Source: Chloroflexota bacterium | Lineage (GTDB): Bacteria; Chloroflexota; Dehalococcoidia; Lucifugimonadales; Lucifugimonadaceae | Length of the DNA: 64,000 nucleotides | NCBI GenBank assembly: GCA_013204545.1 | Contig: JABMNN010000028.1 | Span: 1 to 64,000 of the forward strand | Reading direction: 5' to 3' | In this document: piece by piece, positions 44,091 to 52,937 of the stretch | How positions within the stretch are numbered: the stretch's first letter is position 1 | How the letters are laid out: each line of letters starts with the position of its first letter | The notes under the pieces: generated by a model | Seen by the model: only the letters and a program-made list of their open reading frames with translations | What the model was told of the DNA's origin: nothing | The model's database searches: none | Program-made: the position numbers and the translations under genes

Positions 44091-45470
44091 CTAAAAACGG
44101 AAGTAAATAAATTCCGCCGAAGTATTGGCTCGAAGTAACAAGATAGCAATAAACGACGTGAGTGTGAGGACGGTCAATGCGACTGTTCTGCTCACGTCGT
44201 TTCGCGTCCAGATGTCAGCGATCTTCGGACGATCGAATACGGCGTGCAGCCACAGCGGGAGTGAGTACAGCGAGACGGTAACTCCGAGTGCAATCGCAAG
44301 TTTTGTTTCGCGGCTTGAGCTGAATACGTTTTCGCTGATGTAGGAAAAATCACCTTCGCGGAAGAGTAACCAGCTGGCGCTGATGACCACGAACGAAATG
44401 ATGGTCGTAACAAGTTTCGGCAAGTTGAAATTTAGTTTGTTGAAGGCACGCCACATGAGAATTAGGCAAGCGTGCAGCAGTCCCCAAAGTGCAAAATTCC
44501 ATGCTGCGCCGTGCCAAAGTCCGCCCAGTACGAACGTAATTGTGATGTTGAAAACGGTGCCGTAACGACCCTTCCGATTTCCTCCTAACGGGATGTAGAC
44601 ATAGTCACGAAGCCACGTTGAAAGAGTGATGTGCCAGCGTCGCCAGAAATCCGCCGGAGAGTAAGCTAGCCACGGATGTTTGAAATTGAGAGATAGCTCG
44701 ATACCGAGGAGTCGTGCCGATCCGCGTGCGATATCGGTGTATCCAGAAAAGTCGGCGAGGATCTGGATGCCGAACGCCATTACTCCGACCCAGAGCATCG
44801 CTGCGCCGGGCTGGGCGGTTGAAAATATGTTATCGACGATCTTTCCGACGTTGTCGGCGATAACCAACTTTTTAAATAGCCCCCACGTAAGTAACGAAAT
44901 TCCGCTGACAGTCCGATTGGCGTCGAAATTCCGACGTCGTTCAAATTGAGGAAAAAGAGTAACGGCGCGCTCTATCGGCCCGGCGATTAGCTGAGGGAAA
45001 AAACTTATAAACAGGGCGGTGTCGACGAAACTTTGCCTGGCGTGAGTTCGCTTCATATAAACGTCAATTACGTACCCAAGAGATTGGAACGTGTAGAACG
45101 AAATACCGACCGGCAAGATGATCTTCAATGTCGTGTCGAACTCGGCGAGTCCCACGGCGCTCAAGGCGTCAGTGGCGCTATCGACGAAGAAACCGGCGTA
45201 CTTGAAAAATGCCAACGTACCAAACAAACCCGCTATGGCGAGAACCAGATACCGTCGGGCGTTCGGTGTGTTCTCTTCAATACCCCTCGCTGCTAAATAA
45301 CTCACTGCCGTGTAGCCGCCCAGGAGAAGCGCCATTCGAGGGTCGATATATGAGTAAAAGATGTAACTGGCGGCGAGCAACAGTAGATTTTGAAACCGGG
45401 ACGCCATGAACCAATAGGCGGCGAAGACCAGTAACAGTAGGATTGCGTATTCCAGTGATTGAATGCTCAC
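44091..45470 (-). CDS. MBOAT-family membrane O-acyltransferase (AlgI-like)
   Basis: This polytopic enzyme (459 residues, about ten helices) moves an acyl group, usually acetyl, across the membrane to a polysaccharide carrier. Family motifs are PVGISFYTFQSLGYVIDVYM, PQLIAGPIERA, FWRRWHITLSTWLRDYVYIPLGGNRKG and LGGLWHGAAWNFALWG, which holds the active-site His. I start at GTG 45470, because the upstream gene's TGA overlaps it as GTGA (45467-45470); an extension to 45509 lies inside that gene. The pair resembles AlgI with its AlgJ/X partner for exopolysaccharide O-acetylation. Confidence 0.92.
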   Translation of the reverse strand: MSIQSLEYAILLLLVFAAYWFMASRFQNLLLLAASYIFYSYIDPRMALLLGGYTAVSYLAARGIEENTPNARRYLVLAIAGLFGTLAFFKYAGFFVDSATDALSAVGLAEFDTTLKIILPVGISFYTFQSLGYVIDVYMKRTHARQSFVDTALFISFFPQLIAGPIERAVTLFPQFERRRNFDANRTVSGISLLTWGLFKKLVIADNVGKIVDNIFSTAQPGAAMLWVGVMAFGIQILADFSGYTDIARGSARLLGIELSLNFKHPWLAYSPADFWRRWHITLSTWLRDYVYIPLGGNRKGRYGTVFNITITFVLGGLWHGAAWNFALWGLLHACLILMWRAFNKLNFNLPKLVTTIISFVVISASWLLFREGDFSYISENVFSSSRETKLAIALGVTVSLYSLPLWLHAVFDRPKIADIWTRNDVSRTVALTVLTLTSFIAILLLRANTSAEFIYFRF

Positions 45471-46507
45471 TGAGTTGTGCCTTTGCCGTCTTGGGCAGTA
45501 AGCATCCACTCTGCGAAGAACTCCGTGTAGGTAGCGAGAAAACGATGTTTCAGGTGATACCCGTCGTAGTACATTGCCGCATCGAGTGTTCCATTCTCAA
45601 TATGTCCGGACATATCGATGTAATTAACATTGTTCGTCGTCAGATATGACGCGAGATCGACGGTGTAGTTATCCAGCGATTCTGGATCGCTCGAACTGCC
45701 GTCGGGGTTGGGTTTCGCTGCTACTCGGACAACGGTTAAATCGACATCGATGGCTTTGGTTAATTCGATTATTTGTGGCAGGAACGATTTGCCGATTGCC
45801 GAGTTGAAGTTGCCATGGAACTTTGGACCCTGGATTACAGCATCCTGCTCACGTTTGTTGGCGAACGAGAAGAACTGATCAGAGGAGTCGTTCAGTTCTT
45901 GCTTTTCGATGCCGGCAATTTCGGCACCTATCGAACTGACCGAATTCGATGCAGCATACGAACTCGATCTGGCGATCGGATAGATGGATACAAATGCATT
46001 GAGGATTCGGTCACGTATTGATTGAGGCGTGCTTGGAAGTGCTCCGTAGCCGCTAATACTGGATTGAGATAAGCGTTCGATTAATCCCAAGTCTTCTGGG
46101 CCTGTGAAGTAGATCGGGCGGGTGATTAGATCGTCATGGAAGAAGATAAAGACCCGGCTTGGCGGGTTTTCCGAAACAGCAACGATGTTTTTCATCTGGA
46201 CGTACCAGATTCCGGGAGCTGTTCCGTCGATTGCAAGGGACACCGCAGAGTCACCGGTCAGTTCGCTGAGGTAATCAGCATCTATTCGGGTGTCCAATAG
46301 AGAGTTGCCGAGGAAGACGGTTGACGCTTTCGTTAGGTCGAATTGATCGACTACGGATTGATCAAACTGTTCAGGTATGCGGACGCGTCCGAAGACCGCA
46401 GGGACAATCAATACGACCATAAGCATGGCAACCAGCGCCCATACAGATAAGTGCCCAGTCGATGACTGATCGGGGTATGTTGACGCTGCGTTGTCTGAGT
46501 GCTGCAT
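45467..46507 (-). CDS. SGNH-hydrolase-like membrane protein (AlgJ/AlgX-type partner)
   Basis: The 346-residue protein has one N-terminal membrane anchor (about 22-40, WALVAMLMVVLIVPAVF) and an exported SGNH-like domain. The nucleophile block is TVFLGNSLLDTRI (Ser within GNS), the oxyanion Gly may lie in DGTAPGIW, and the C-terminal catalytic Asp-His pair is in YYDGYHLK. Such proteins hold or transfer the acetyl group delivered by the MBOAT partner. The gene is co-translated with the acyltransferase through a GTGA overlap. The polymer that is modified is not encoded nearby. Confidence 0.82.
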   Translation of the reverse strand: MQHSDNAASTYPDQSSTGHLSVWALVAMLMVVLIVPAVFGRVRIPEQFDQSVVDQFDLTKASTVFLGNSLLDTRIDADYLSELTGDSAVSLAIDGTAPGIWYVQMKNIVAVSENPPSRVFIFFHDDLITRPIYFTGPEDLGLIERLSQSSISGYGALPSTPQSIRDRILNAFVSIYPIARSSSYAASNSVSSIGAEIAGIEKQELNDSSDQFFSFANKREQDAVIQGPKFHGNFNSAIGKSFLPQIIELTKAIDVDLTVVRVAAKPNPDGSSSDPESLDNYTVDLASYLTTNNVNYIDMSGHIENGTLDAAMYYDGYHLKHRFLATYTEFFAEWMLTAQDGKGTTQ

Positions 46508-46927
46508 AGATCGAAAGTTTATTACGTCGCCGAAGCCATTCGCATGTCAAACGGGTAAGCCCAAATCATATTCATCTATCTGACTCAGTTTGGTTGATCT
46601 TGTGAAATAACTCACTGTGATAGTAATCGACTATGAATCAGTGTCGCTTGGATGGGCGGGTCGAATCGCTAGGTCGTTCGAATCCGAGAGGCGATCTTCT
46701 ATGATTATCGACGACCGAGACCATGAAGATGACGCTGTTGACTCAAAGTGACCCCGACGCCGTAGCGGTGTTTGACGATATCGGAGTCTCCCAATTGTAG
46801 GGATACTGTTTTTTCGACGACTTAGTTCACTTATTTGAAGGTCCAATTCAGGAGCGTCAAGTATTTGAAGGTGCACTATGAACTACACTCGCGGCTGAAC
46901 GAACTCCACTATGTTCATGAAAGGTCT
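46508..46927. other. Intergenic region without a convincing gene
   Basis: The divergent gap between the SGNH-type gene and the second aldolase shows only a 25-codon frame (46723-46800, MKMTLLTQSDPDAVAV) with no ribosome site, and an AT-containing leader before the aldolase. GTTCGAATCC (46676-46685) mimics a tRNA T-arm, but its flanks do not pair. Confidence 0.4.
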
Positions 46928-47710
46928 TTGAACTTGAAAGCTAATGCATTGAAGGTGGGTGTTGAACGGGGCGAATTGCAAATTGGCACATGGGTGAACA
47001 TGCTTCGCAATCCTGCGGCGCTGACGTTGTTCAAACAGGCAGGGTTGGATTTCGTTAGGCTCGATATGGAGCACTCTTCCCCGTCAATCGAAACTGTCGC
47101 AGACTTCGCTGTGATGGGGCGGGCGTTGGATTTGCCAGTGATGGTTCGGCCACCTGTGGCGAATCGCGAGTGGATAACTCGACTATTGGATATTGGAATT
47201 TACAATATTCATTGTCCACAGGTCGATACACCTGAACATGCCGCCGAAATTGTTGCTGCTTCTCGCTACACACCACGTGGTTCACGCGGAATGGGCAGTG
47301 CCACACCGGGTAATGACTTCGATATTTCCATGCCCGTCATGGATCGCCTTAAGTTTACGAACGATCAAGTGTTTATCACTGTGATGTTCGAGTCGGCACA
47401 AGCTTTCGAACATCTTGATGAGATTGCCTCGATGGACGGTATCGATGCATTGACCCTGGGTCCCCAAGATCTTGCACAGGATTTAGGTGTGTTTGGTACA
47501 CCCGATCAGGATCGAGTGCTCGATGAGAAACGAACTCAGATCGTCGAAGCGGCAAATAAGTATGGTAAGACGTGCGCTATGTTGGTCGGCTCGGCGGAAC
47601 AAGCTCGAAAGTGGCGTGATGCTGGGGTGTTGTTGGTGAACTATTCGACTGAGGTCAATGTACTGTTGGACGGCTATCGCTCGGCTCTAGGTGAGATACG
47701 TGGCTCATAG
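46928..47710 (+). CDS. HpcH/HpaI-family aldolase (second copy)
   Basis: This is a class II pyruvate aldolase of about 260 residues. I start at TTG 46928 (NLKANALKVGVERGELQIGTWVNM) because GAAAGG lies four bases upstream; the frame is open back to 46835 but the extra residues are not family-like. Motifs: FVRLDMEHSSPSIET, VMVRPP with its substrate Arg, IYNIHCPQVDTPEHA, GSRGMGSATPGNDF (an expanded RG loop), VMFESAQAFEHLDEIASM with the metal Glu, and IDALTLGPQDLAQDLG with the metal Asp. It differs clearly from the copy at 21916, so the two probably have different substrates. Confidence 0.85.
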   Translation: MNLKANALKVGVERGELQIGTWVNMLRNPAALTLFKQAGLDFVRLDMEHSSPSIETVADFAVMGRALDLPVMVRPPVANREWITRLLDIGIYNIHCPQVDTPEHAAEIVAASRYTPRGSRGMGSATPGNDFDISMPVMDRLKFTNDQVFITVMFESAQAFEHLDEIASMDGIDALTLGPQDLAQDLGVFGTPDQDRVLDEKRTQIVEAANKYGKTCAMLVGSAEQARKWRDAGVLLVNYSTEVNVLLDGYRSALGEIRGS

Positions 47711-47756
47711 CCCGTTCTTGAACACCATAGCGGGTGATCCATAAGGAGATCGCTAA

Positions 47757-47943
47757 GTGTTCTATTACGCAATCGATGTCATCCGCATGAGCTTCACGTC
47801 TAGCGTCCTATATATTCGCGATGCTCCGCAGTTCATTAACTTGAAGGTGAACTGTGAACTTCTGATGGTATTTTGAAGACCCAGATGGAAATCAACTGGC
47901 GATAATGAGCGAGCAGGGATATCTACAGAATCGTTCAATGTGA
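47757..47943 (+). pseudogene. Remnant of a VOC/glyoxalase-fold gene
   Basis: A strong AAGGAGAT ribosome site (from 47742) precedes GTG 47757, which opens VFYYAIDVIRMSF, the usual first strand of a VOC protein. After about 50 bases the homology is lost. From 47866 another frame reads WYFEDPDGNQLAIMSEQGYLQ to TGA 47943, the typical final strand (W.F.DPDGN...). Roughly 80 central codons are missing, so the gene is dead. It probably once followed the aldolase gene. Confidence 0.65.
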
Positions 47944-47983
47944 GATTACTCAGGCAGGCGAGACGATCAAATATTGGCGACCG

Positions 47984-48142
47984 CTAAAAAATGAAATTCA
48001 GCCGGATAGTAATCTCGTTCGTTTCTAGGCTGATGTCTTCGATTACTCCTGTTGCGATCGTGCTTCCACCAAATTCGACCTCAGCTACGTTGAACATGGC
48101 AAGGTTTACTGTGACTATTTGGCTTAGTTGCAAATCGGGCAC
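47984..48142 (-). CDS. Possible 52-residue small protein, unknown
   Basis: From GTG 48142 (or TTG 48154) a frame runs to TAG 47984. It encodes PDLQLSQIVTVNLAMFNV, then EVEFGGSTIATGVIEDISLE and a strand-like end ITIRLNFIF. The alternation of hydrophobic and polar residues suggests beta-structure, and the sequence looks more protein-like than the opposite strand. The ribosome site is weak (GGAAAG at an unusual distance). No family recognised. Confidence 0.3.
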   Translation of the reverse strand: MPDLQLSQIVTVNLAMFNVAEVEFGGSTIATGVIEDISLETNEITIRLNFIF

Positions 48143-48236
48143 CGTATCACCCAACTTTCCGCGCTTTACTTATGTGGCAACAGCATAGCGTACTCATCCA
48201 GTCCTGATCTGTTTTTCGCATACATGTGATAGAAGA

Positions 48237-48289
48237 GTGCGGTTGATACCGCACCCAACTACACTGTCATTGTTGGGGCGTGACCCCAA
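48237..48289 (+). promoter_or_regulatory. Two hairpins in the leader of the enolase-superfamily gene
   Basis: GTGCGGT (48237-48243) pairs with ACCGCAC (48248-48254) around TGAT. TTGGGG (48273-48278) pairs with CCCCAA (48284-48289) around CGTGA. Both stems are perfect and lie 41-94 bases before the start at 48331. They may control transcript stability or attenuation; no known riboswitch is recognised and no T-run follows either. Confidence 0.4.
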
Positions 48290-48330
48290 TACATGTTGAA
48301 TGCTGCAGAAGTACGCCGGAGGGTCTCATC

Positions 48331-49494
48331 TTGAAAGTTACCGCGATAGAAACCTTTGCAGTCGAAGGACTGAACTCACCTTTGCTGTTTTGCGCGATCA
48401 GAACTGATGAAGGTATTACGGGATATTCAGAATTCGGCGAGGGGCGGCTCGCTCATGGTATGCGAGGTCTTGTCGAGGATCTTTCGATCTATGTGATCGG
48501 AAAAGATCCGCGAGCAGTTGAAGCTCACTATATCCAGATGATTCGGGCGAGCCGAATGGCATACGGTGGAGCTACATGGCAGGCTATCGCCGGCATCGAA
48601 CTTGCTTTGTGGGACATCAAGGGCAAAGCACTAGGAGTCCCTGTTTATGAGCTCGTGGGCGGTGCCACGAGAACACATCAGAAAGTCTATTGGTCGCACA
48701 TGCTGAGTTATCAGGTGGGGGCATACGGGCGTCTAGGCACCGATCCAGTTCGCTCATACGACGATGTTCGAAAGGTTGTTGCTCAGGCTGACGAGTGGGG
48801 GTACGACACGTTCAAGACAAATATCCAGCTACCCGGTGATCCGTTCGTGGGACTTCAGCAGGGGAGATCAGGCCCACACGACCAGACTCTAACTAAAGAA
48901 ATTCTCGGTGCTGCGGTGAAGCAATTCGAGGTAATTCGTGACGAAGTAGGCCCTGACATGGGGCTTTGTCTCGATGTTAACGAGCACTTTAAGGCGGATG
49001 GTCATATTCGGCTTGCTCAGGCGTTAGAGCAGTTCAATCTGACATGGATGGAGTTGGATAATCTGGATGCCGTCAGTGTCCGAATGGTGAAAGATTCGAC
49101 TACTACGCCGATTTGTACAGGTGAACAGAGGCTGGGGCCGACGAATTATCGTGACCTGTTTGAGGCACGTGCAATGGATGTTTGCAAGGTCGACGTTCAA
49201 TGGCAGGGATTTATACCGTCACGCAGGGTTGCGAACATGGCCGAGGTGTACGACATAAACATCGCTCCACACAATTTTAACGGACATCTCTCAACGTTCC
49301 AGACGATGAATCTTTGTGCATCGGTTACAAATGTGAAGATCAGTGAGAGCGATCCGGTTCAGGTTCCGTGGCGTGATGAACTAGTCACCGATCTGCCGGA
49401 TATCAACCATGGTGTGATCACAATCCCAACCAAGCCGGGGTGGGGGACTAACCTCGATGAAGCTGCTTTGAAGAAGTACGCAGTAAAAAACTGA
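48331..49494 (+). CDS. Enolase-superfamily acid-sugar dehydratase (mandelate racemase-like)
   Basis: The start is TTG 48331, supported by GGAGGG (48318-48323) seven bases upstream; this gives 387 residues beginning LKVTAIETFAVEG. Enolase-superfamily motifs: the capping domain with GGATWQAIAGIELALWDIKGKALGVPVYELVGG, a Lys in the YDTFKTN strand, metal ligands in LCLDVNEHF (Asp), WMELDN (Glu) and CTGEQ (Glu), and a base-type His in APHNFNGHLST. The NEHF and APHN motifs resemble sugar-acid dehydratases such as those for galactonate or related acids. This fits the other sugar-acid enzymes in the window, but the exact substrate is not resolved. Confidence 0.88.
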   Translation: MKVTAIETFAVEGLNSPLLFCAIRTDEGITGYSEFGEGRLAHGMRGLVEDLSIYVIGKDPRAVEAHYIQMIRASRMAYGGATWQAIAGIELALWDIKGKALGVPVYELVGGATRTHQKVYWSHMLSYQVGAYGRLGTDPVRSYDDVRKVVAQADEWGYDTFKTNIQLPGDPFVGLQQGRSGPHDQTLTKEILGAAVKQFEVIRDEVGPDMGLCLDVNEHFKADGHIRLAQALEQFNLTWMELDNLDAVSVRMVKDSTTTPICTGEQRLGPTNYRDLFEARAMDVCKVDVQWQGFIPSRRVANMAEVYDINIAPHNFNGHLSTFQTMNLCASVTNVKISESDPVQVPWRDELVTDLPDINHGVITIPTKPGWGTNLDEAALKKYAVKN

Positions 49495-49717
49495 AACCGA
49501 ACTGAACCGTATATCTCGCTAGAAAAACACAGTGATATTGATGTGACGACTAGTTGGCATTTTCAGGCATGTCGTAAATTGCTGTCTTGAGCGTCTGAAA
49601 GATTGTATTTTGAATGAAATGTTCGCTGAGTTAGCACGTGCAGTGTCTCGAAAAATTGAGCGAACAGGTTATGACTCTATCGTCGAGGAAATTTCGTTCT
49701 TGCTGCGAATGTTGTTG
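49495..49717. other. Intergenic gap with a doubtful small frame
   Basis: A 44-codon plus-strand frame (49619-49753) reads FAELARAVSRKIERTGYDSI and ends at TAG 49753, overlapping the 3' end of the next, opposite gene by 36 bases. Its helix-like sequence is plausible, but there is no ribosome site, so I do not call it a gene. Confidence 0.25.
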
Positions 49718-49942
49718 TCAGATAACGGGGAGTGCATCGAAAAGCGTGTTTAGTACGTAGTTGATGCCGTACATAAAACCTGACGCGAAGATGAGCGCCA
49801 TGATGATCAGTATGATCGTACGCTTTCTGACGAAAGTTTTCGGCTTGTCATCAATGCCGAGGGCTTTTTCGATTTTGCCGAGCCGCCCTTCGATAGCTTG
49901 TAGCTGAAGGACGATCGGGTGTGGCTGTTCTACGCTGCTCAT
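49718..49942 (-). CDS. Small membrane protein with coiled-coil N-terminus
   Basis: A 74-residue protein: residues 9-30 (IVLQLQAIEGRLGKIEKAL) form an amphipathic helix, followed by a basic RKR and one membrane helix (about 43-62, TIILIIMALIFASGFMYG). No function can be assigned; such proteins occur as membrane tethers. It is transcribed away from the alpha/beta hydrolase gene. The reading frame is intact and bounded by a stop at 49718. Confidence 0.6.
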   Translation of the reverse strand: MSSVEQPHPIVLQLQAIEGRLGKIEKALGIDDKPKTFVRKRTIILIIMALIFASGFMYGINYVLNTLFDALPVI

Positions 49943-50079
49943 TACCTTCTAATTGTTAGTCGCTTGCCTGTTCAAAATCATGTGTGAGAACTACGCGTAT
50001 TGAGTGACCGAGCAAGATTCGGTCAACGTTCGCACACAGACCTATTTGCCATATGAAACACCATGAGAGTATCGAGTGA

Positions 50080-50895
50080 ATGGACATTTCAAAATCTACC
50101 GATTCATTTGACGGTGTTCGAATTACTTATGACGCTCAGCCATTGAGGTCGAGACAGATTTCTCCCGCAGGGGACTTCGCACTTGTATTCGTCCACGGTT
50201 GGTCGTGTAATAGAAGTCATTGGCTCGAGCAGGTGGCTGCATTTTCTGATCGCTATCGAGTGATCGCTATCGATCTGGCAGGCCATGGTGATTCTGGACT
50301 GGGGCGGACCGAGTATTCGATGGAGTCGTTTGCCCTAGATGTTAAAGCTGTACTTGATATCGAACAGATAAGACGTGCCGTTCTGGTCGGTCATTCGATG
50401 GGCGGAATGGTTATTCTCCATGCAGCGCGGATGTTGGGTGAACGGGTGGTTGGGCTGGTGGGTGCTGACACGTTCAAGTACCTGCGGGAGGATCCTAGAG
50501 TCGGTAAACAAGCGGCACAGTGGCAGGAATTGGTTGATGACTACGAGTCAGCTATCGCTTCGACAGTTTCGAATATGTTTACCGATAGCAGCCCTGATGT
50601 GCTGAGACGAAGCATTACCGATGGCATGGTCTCCATACCGCGTGAGGTTGCAATCGGTGCGATGAAGGGGATGGCTGACGATGCCCCGTTGTTCGATGTG
50701 GCGGTGAGTTTGAACATTCCAAAACTTACGATCAATGCGACTGGTCGGCAGATGGACGAATCGGCGGCTAGCGACGCGGGTATCAAGATTCGTCACATGC
50801 CATCCACCGGACATTTCGTCATGAATGAAGATCCGGTCGAATTTAATCGATTGCTGGACGAGGCACTTGAACGAATACCCACCGGACAGGCATAG
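50080..50895 (+). CDS. Alpha/beta-fold hydrolase
   Basis: This 271-residue esterase/hydrolase has the oxyanion strand ALVFVHGWSCNRSHW, the nucleophile elbow VGHSMGGM with Ser106, a strand VIAIDLAGHGDSG, and His245 in STGHFVMNEDP at the C-terminus. The acid is probably Asp130 in VGADTFKY or a later residue. There is no signal peptide. It lies 41 bases before an aldo/keto reductase gene in the same direction, which suggests joint use on a small ester or lactone. Substrate unknown. Confidence 0.88.
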   Translation: MDISKSTDSFDGVRITYDAQPLRSRQISPAGDFALVFVHGWSCNRSHWLEQVAAFSDRYRVIAIDLAGHGDSGLGRTEYSMESFALDVKAVLDIEQIRRAVLVGHSMGGMVILHAARMLGERVVGLVGADTFKYLREDPRVGKQAAQWQELVDDYESAIASTVSNMFTDSSPDVLRRSITDGMVSIPREVAIGAMKGMADDAPLFDVAVSLNIPKLTINATGRQMDESAASDAGIKIRHMPSTGHFVMNEDPVEFNRLLDEALERIPTGQA

Positions 50896-50936
50896 ACTGC
50901 ACGATTCCTATTTTTGGGTGAAGGTGAAGGACAAAC

Positions 50937-51845
50937 ATGCAAACGCGACGACTTGGAAAAGATGGACCTGATGTATCTGTGATTTGCCTTGGTGCCTGGC
51001 CTCTCGGTGGTGGTATGGGGGTAATACCAGACGATCAGGCAATTGCCACGATCCACGCTTCGATCGATGCTGGCGCGAATTTCATCGACACTGCCGAGGG
51101 GTATCGGACAAGTGAGGGAGTGCTGGGAAAGGCACTTCGAGGTCGACGTGATGATGTGATTTTGGCGACAAAGCTGTCAGGTGATCATTCATTGGAGCAC
51201 ATGACGTTGGCTGTTGAGATCAGCCTGAGTTCATTGGGTACCGACTACATCGATCTGTATCAATTGCACAGTCCTAGACCTTCCACGCCGATCGAAGCAA
51301 CGATGGCGAACCTAGAGAAGCTTCGTGATGCCGGTAAGATTCGTTATATAGGTGTGTCGAACTTCTCTGGCGAACAACATCGTGAAGCGGCTCAATACGG
51401 TGTCATCAATAGCTCGCAACCTCGGTACAACATGCTGTACAGGCAGCCGGAAGAAGAAATCCTTCCAGCTTGTTTGGAAATAGGAATCGGAGTTATACCT
51501 CACTCACCTCTCGCAAAGGCGATGCTCACCGGCAAGTATCGTCCGGGTCATGTATTCCCAAACGATGACGAACGAGTAAACAAACCCGAGTTCGAGGACG
51601 ATGTGTTCATCCCCGCGATGATGGTCGTAGAGAAGTTGCTCGAATGGGCTGGTGATCACGGACACGAAGGGGCTCAACTCGCGATAGCGTGGACTCTCGC
51701 TCATCCTGCGGTTACAAGCTGTATCGTCGGAGCTAAGACACCTGAACAGGCGGTATACAACGCTGCTGCCGGAGAGTGGTCGCTTGCCGAGAACGATATG
51801 TCGGAGATAGCAGAAATTCTTGGAGATTTTCAACTAACGGTTTAG
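50937..51845 (+). CDS. Aldo/keto reductase
   Basis: This 302-residue NADPH-dependent carbonyl reductase has a (beta/alpha)8 barrel. The catalytic tetrad is visible: D51 and Y56 in FIDTAEGYRTSEG, K79 in LATKLSG and H111 in YQLHSPRP. The cofactor-binding region near the end includes VTSCIVGAKTPEQ. The start MQTRRLGKDGPDVSVICLG follows the family's RLG..G..VS..GLG pattern, with AAGG upstream. Probably co-transcribed with the hydrolase upstream. The substrate is not resolvable. Confidence 0.9.
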   Translation: MQTRRLGKDGPDVSVICLGAWPLGGGMGVIPDDQAIATIHASIDAGANFIDTAEGYRTSEGVLGKALRGRRDDVILATKLSGDHSLEHMTLAVEISLSSLGTDYIDLYQLHSPRPSTPIEATMANLEKLRDAGKIRYIGVSNFSGEQHREAAQYGVINSSQPRYNMLYRQPEEEILPACLEIGIGVIPHSPLAKAMLTGKYRPGHVFPNDDERVNKPEFEDDVFIPAMMVVEKLLEWAGDHGHEGAQLAIAWTLAHPAVTSCIVGAKTPEQAVYNAAAGEWSLAENDMSEIAEILGDFQLTV

Positions 51846-51933
51846 GCGTGCCTCGGTAAAAGAAACACGGCTTTCGCTATGCCCACTGATTTCTCCCCTG
51901 GACACAGCCCGGCTCGTACATTGTGCCAACTCG

Positions 51934-52836
51934 TTAGCGGAATGCCAGTGTTACGAAGATTCCTGCAACACTGAGCGCTGCACCACCGAGCGCAAATCGG
52001 TTGAGACGCTCGCGAAGTAGTACCGTGGCAAAAACGACCGCCCACATCGGCGATGTGTTAATGAGCACAACAACGACACCAGGTGGGGCATTGTCGAGCG
52101 CCACCACAAACGAGAGCGCACTCACAGCGAACAAAATACCTCCGAGGGTCAAACGAGTTCCGTTTCCCTTGAATACTCGTGTGATTCTGGCGGATGGGAA
52201 CGCAATATTAATTCCTATAAACAGAATTGCCGGAACGAGGTTTCGGATGGTAGCGGCTGCAACAGGGGGAGTTTCTTCGAGTCCGATTACGGTGGATAGG
52301 AAACCACCCGCCCAGAGGAATGAAGTAGTGATCCCAAGACCGATACCGATGTAATCGCCGCGAGGTTTACGTTTTCGTTTGGCGCCGATGTCGGTCGTCG
52401 TGATGGATTTATCGGCAGGTTGCCAGTTGAGAAGGATCACTCCGCCGATGATTAGAACCGCTCCGCCGATCACTCCCGCCTGTGGTGTGTCGCCAAGAAA
52501 TAGCCAACCGGCAAGAACCGAGATGCTGATGAAGATACTTTGGGTGGTTGGGTAGACTTTGCTGACGGTGCTACGAGAGAGGGCCAGCCAGAACACGAGT
52601 GCCCCGGATGTGTTCATAAGCGAACCGCCTACCAAATAGAGGGCAGATCGGAGTTGGATGTGAACGAGTTCGCCTAACTGTCCGATGACGAGTCCGACTG
52701 TCAGCAGAAATAACAGCCCGATCCATACTTGGACAGTGACGATGTGTGTCGGCTTGACGTTTTTGCCTACGCCTTTGGTGATAACCCCTGTGAGGGCCCA
52801 GACGACGGCATTTGCGAGGGCTGCTAACTCGCCCAT
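51934..52836 (-). CDS. EamA-family (DMT) transporter
   Basis: A 300-residue integral membrane protein with about ten helices arranged as two EamA repeats (about 1-140 and 155-300). The first repeat includes LANAVVWALTGVITKGVG and GGSLMNTSGALVFWLALSRSTV; the second includes GLGITTSFLWAGGFLSTV and ALDNAPPGVVVVLINTSPMWAV. A cytoplasmic linker with KRKRKPRGD joins them. Such proteins export metabolites or amino acids; the direction and substrate are not known. Convergent with the aldo/keto reductase gene. Confidence 0.87.
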   Translation of the reverse strand: MGELAALANAVVWALTGVITKGVGKNVKPTHIVTVQVWIGLLFLLTVGLVIGQLGELVHIQLRSALYLVGGSLMNTSGALVFWLALSRSTVSKVYPTTQSIFISISVLAGWLFLGDTPQAGVIGGAVLIIGGVILLNWQPADKSITTTDIGAKRKRKPRGDYIGIGLGITTSFLWAGGFLSTVIGLEETPPVAAATIRNLVPAILFIGINIAFPSARITRVFKGNGTRLTLGGILFAVSALSFVVALDNAPPGVVVVLINTSPMWAVVFATVLLRERLNRFALGGAALSVAGIFVTLAFR

Positions 52837-52937
52837 TTGGTTTTTCGCGAGATCAAATTTTTAGGAAAGTGCGTGATTAACGCCAAAGTGTCGGCGCAGA
52901 ATCATTCTGCACCGGCATTGTGTAGCTTCGATAGCCC

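Noticed and set aside
46660-46695. tRNA-like T-arm GTTCGAATCC
   Set aside because: The flanking bases do not form a T-stem, and no anticodon or acceptor arm can be drawn around it.
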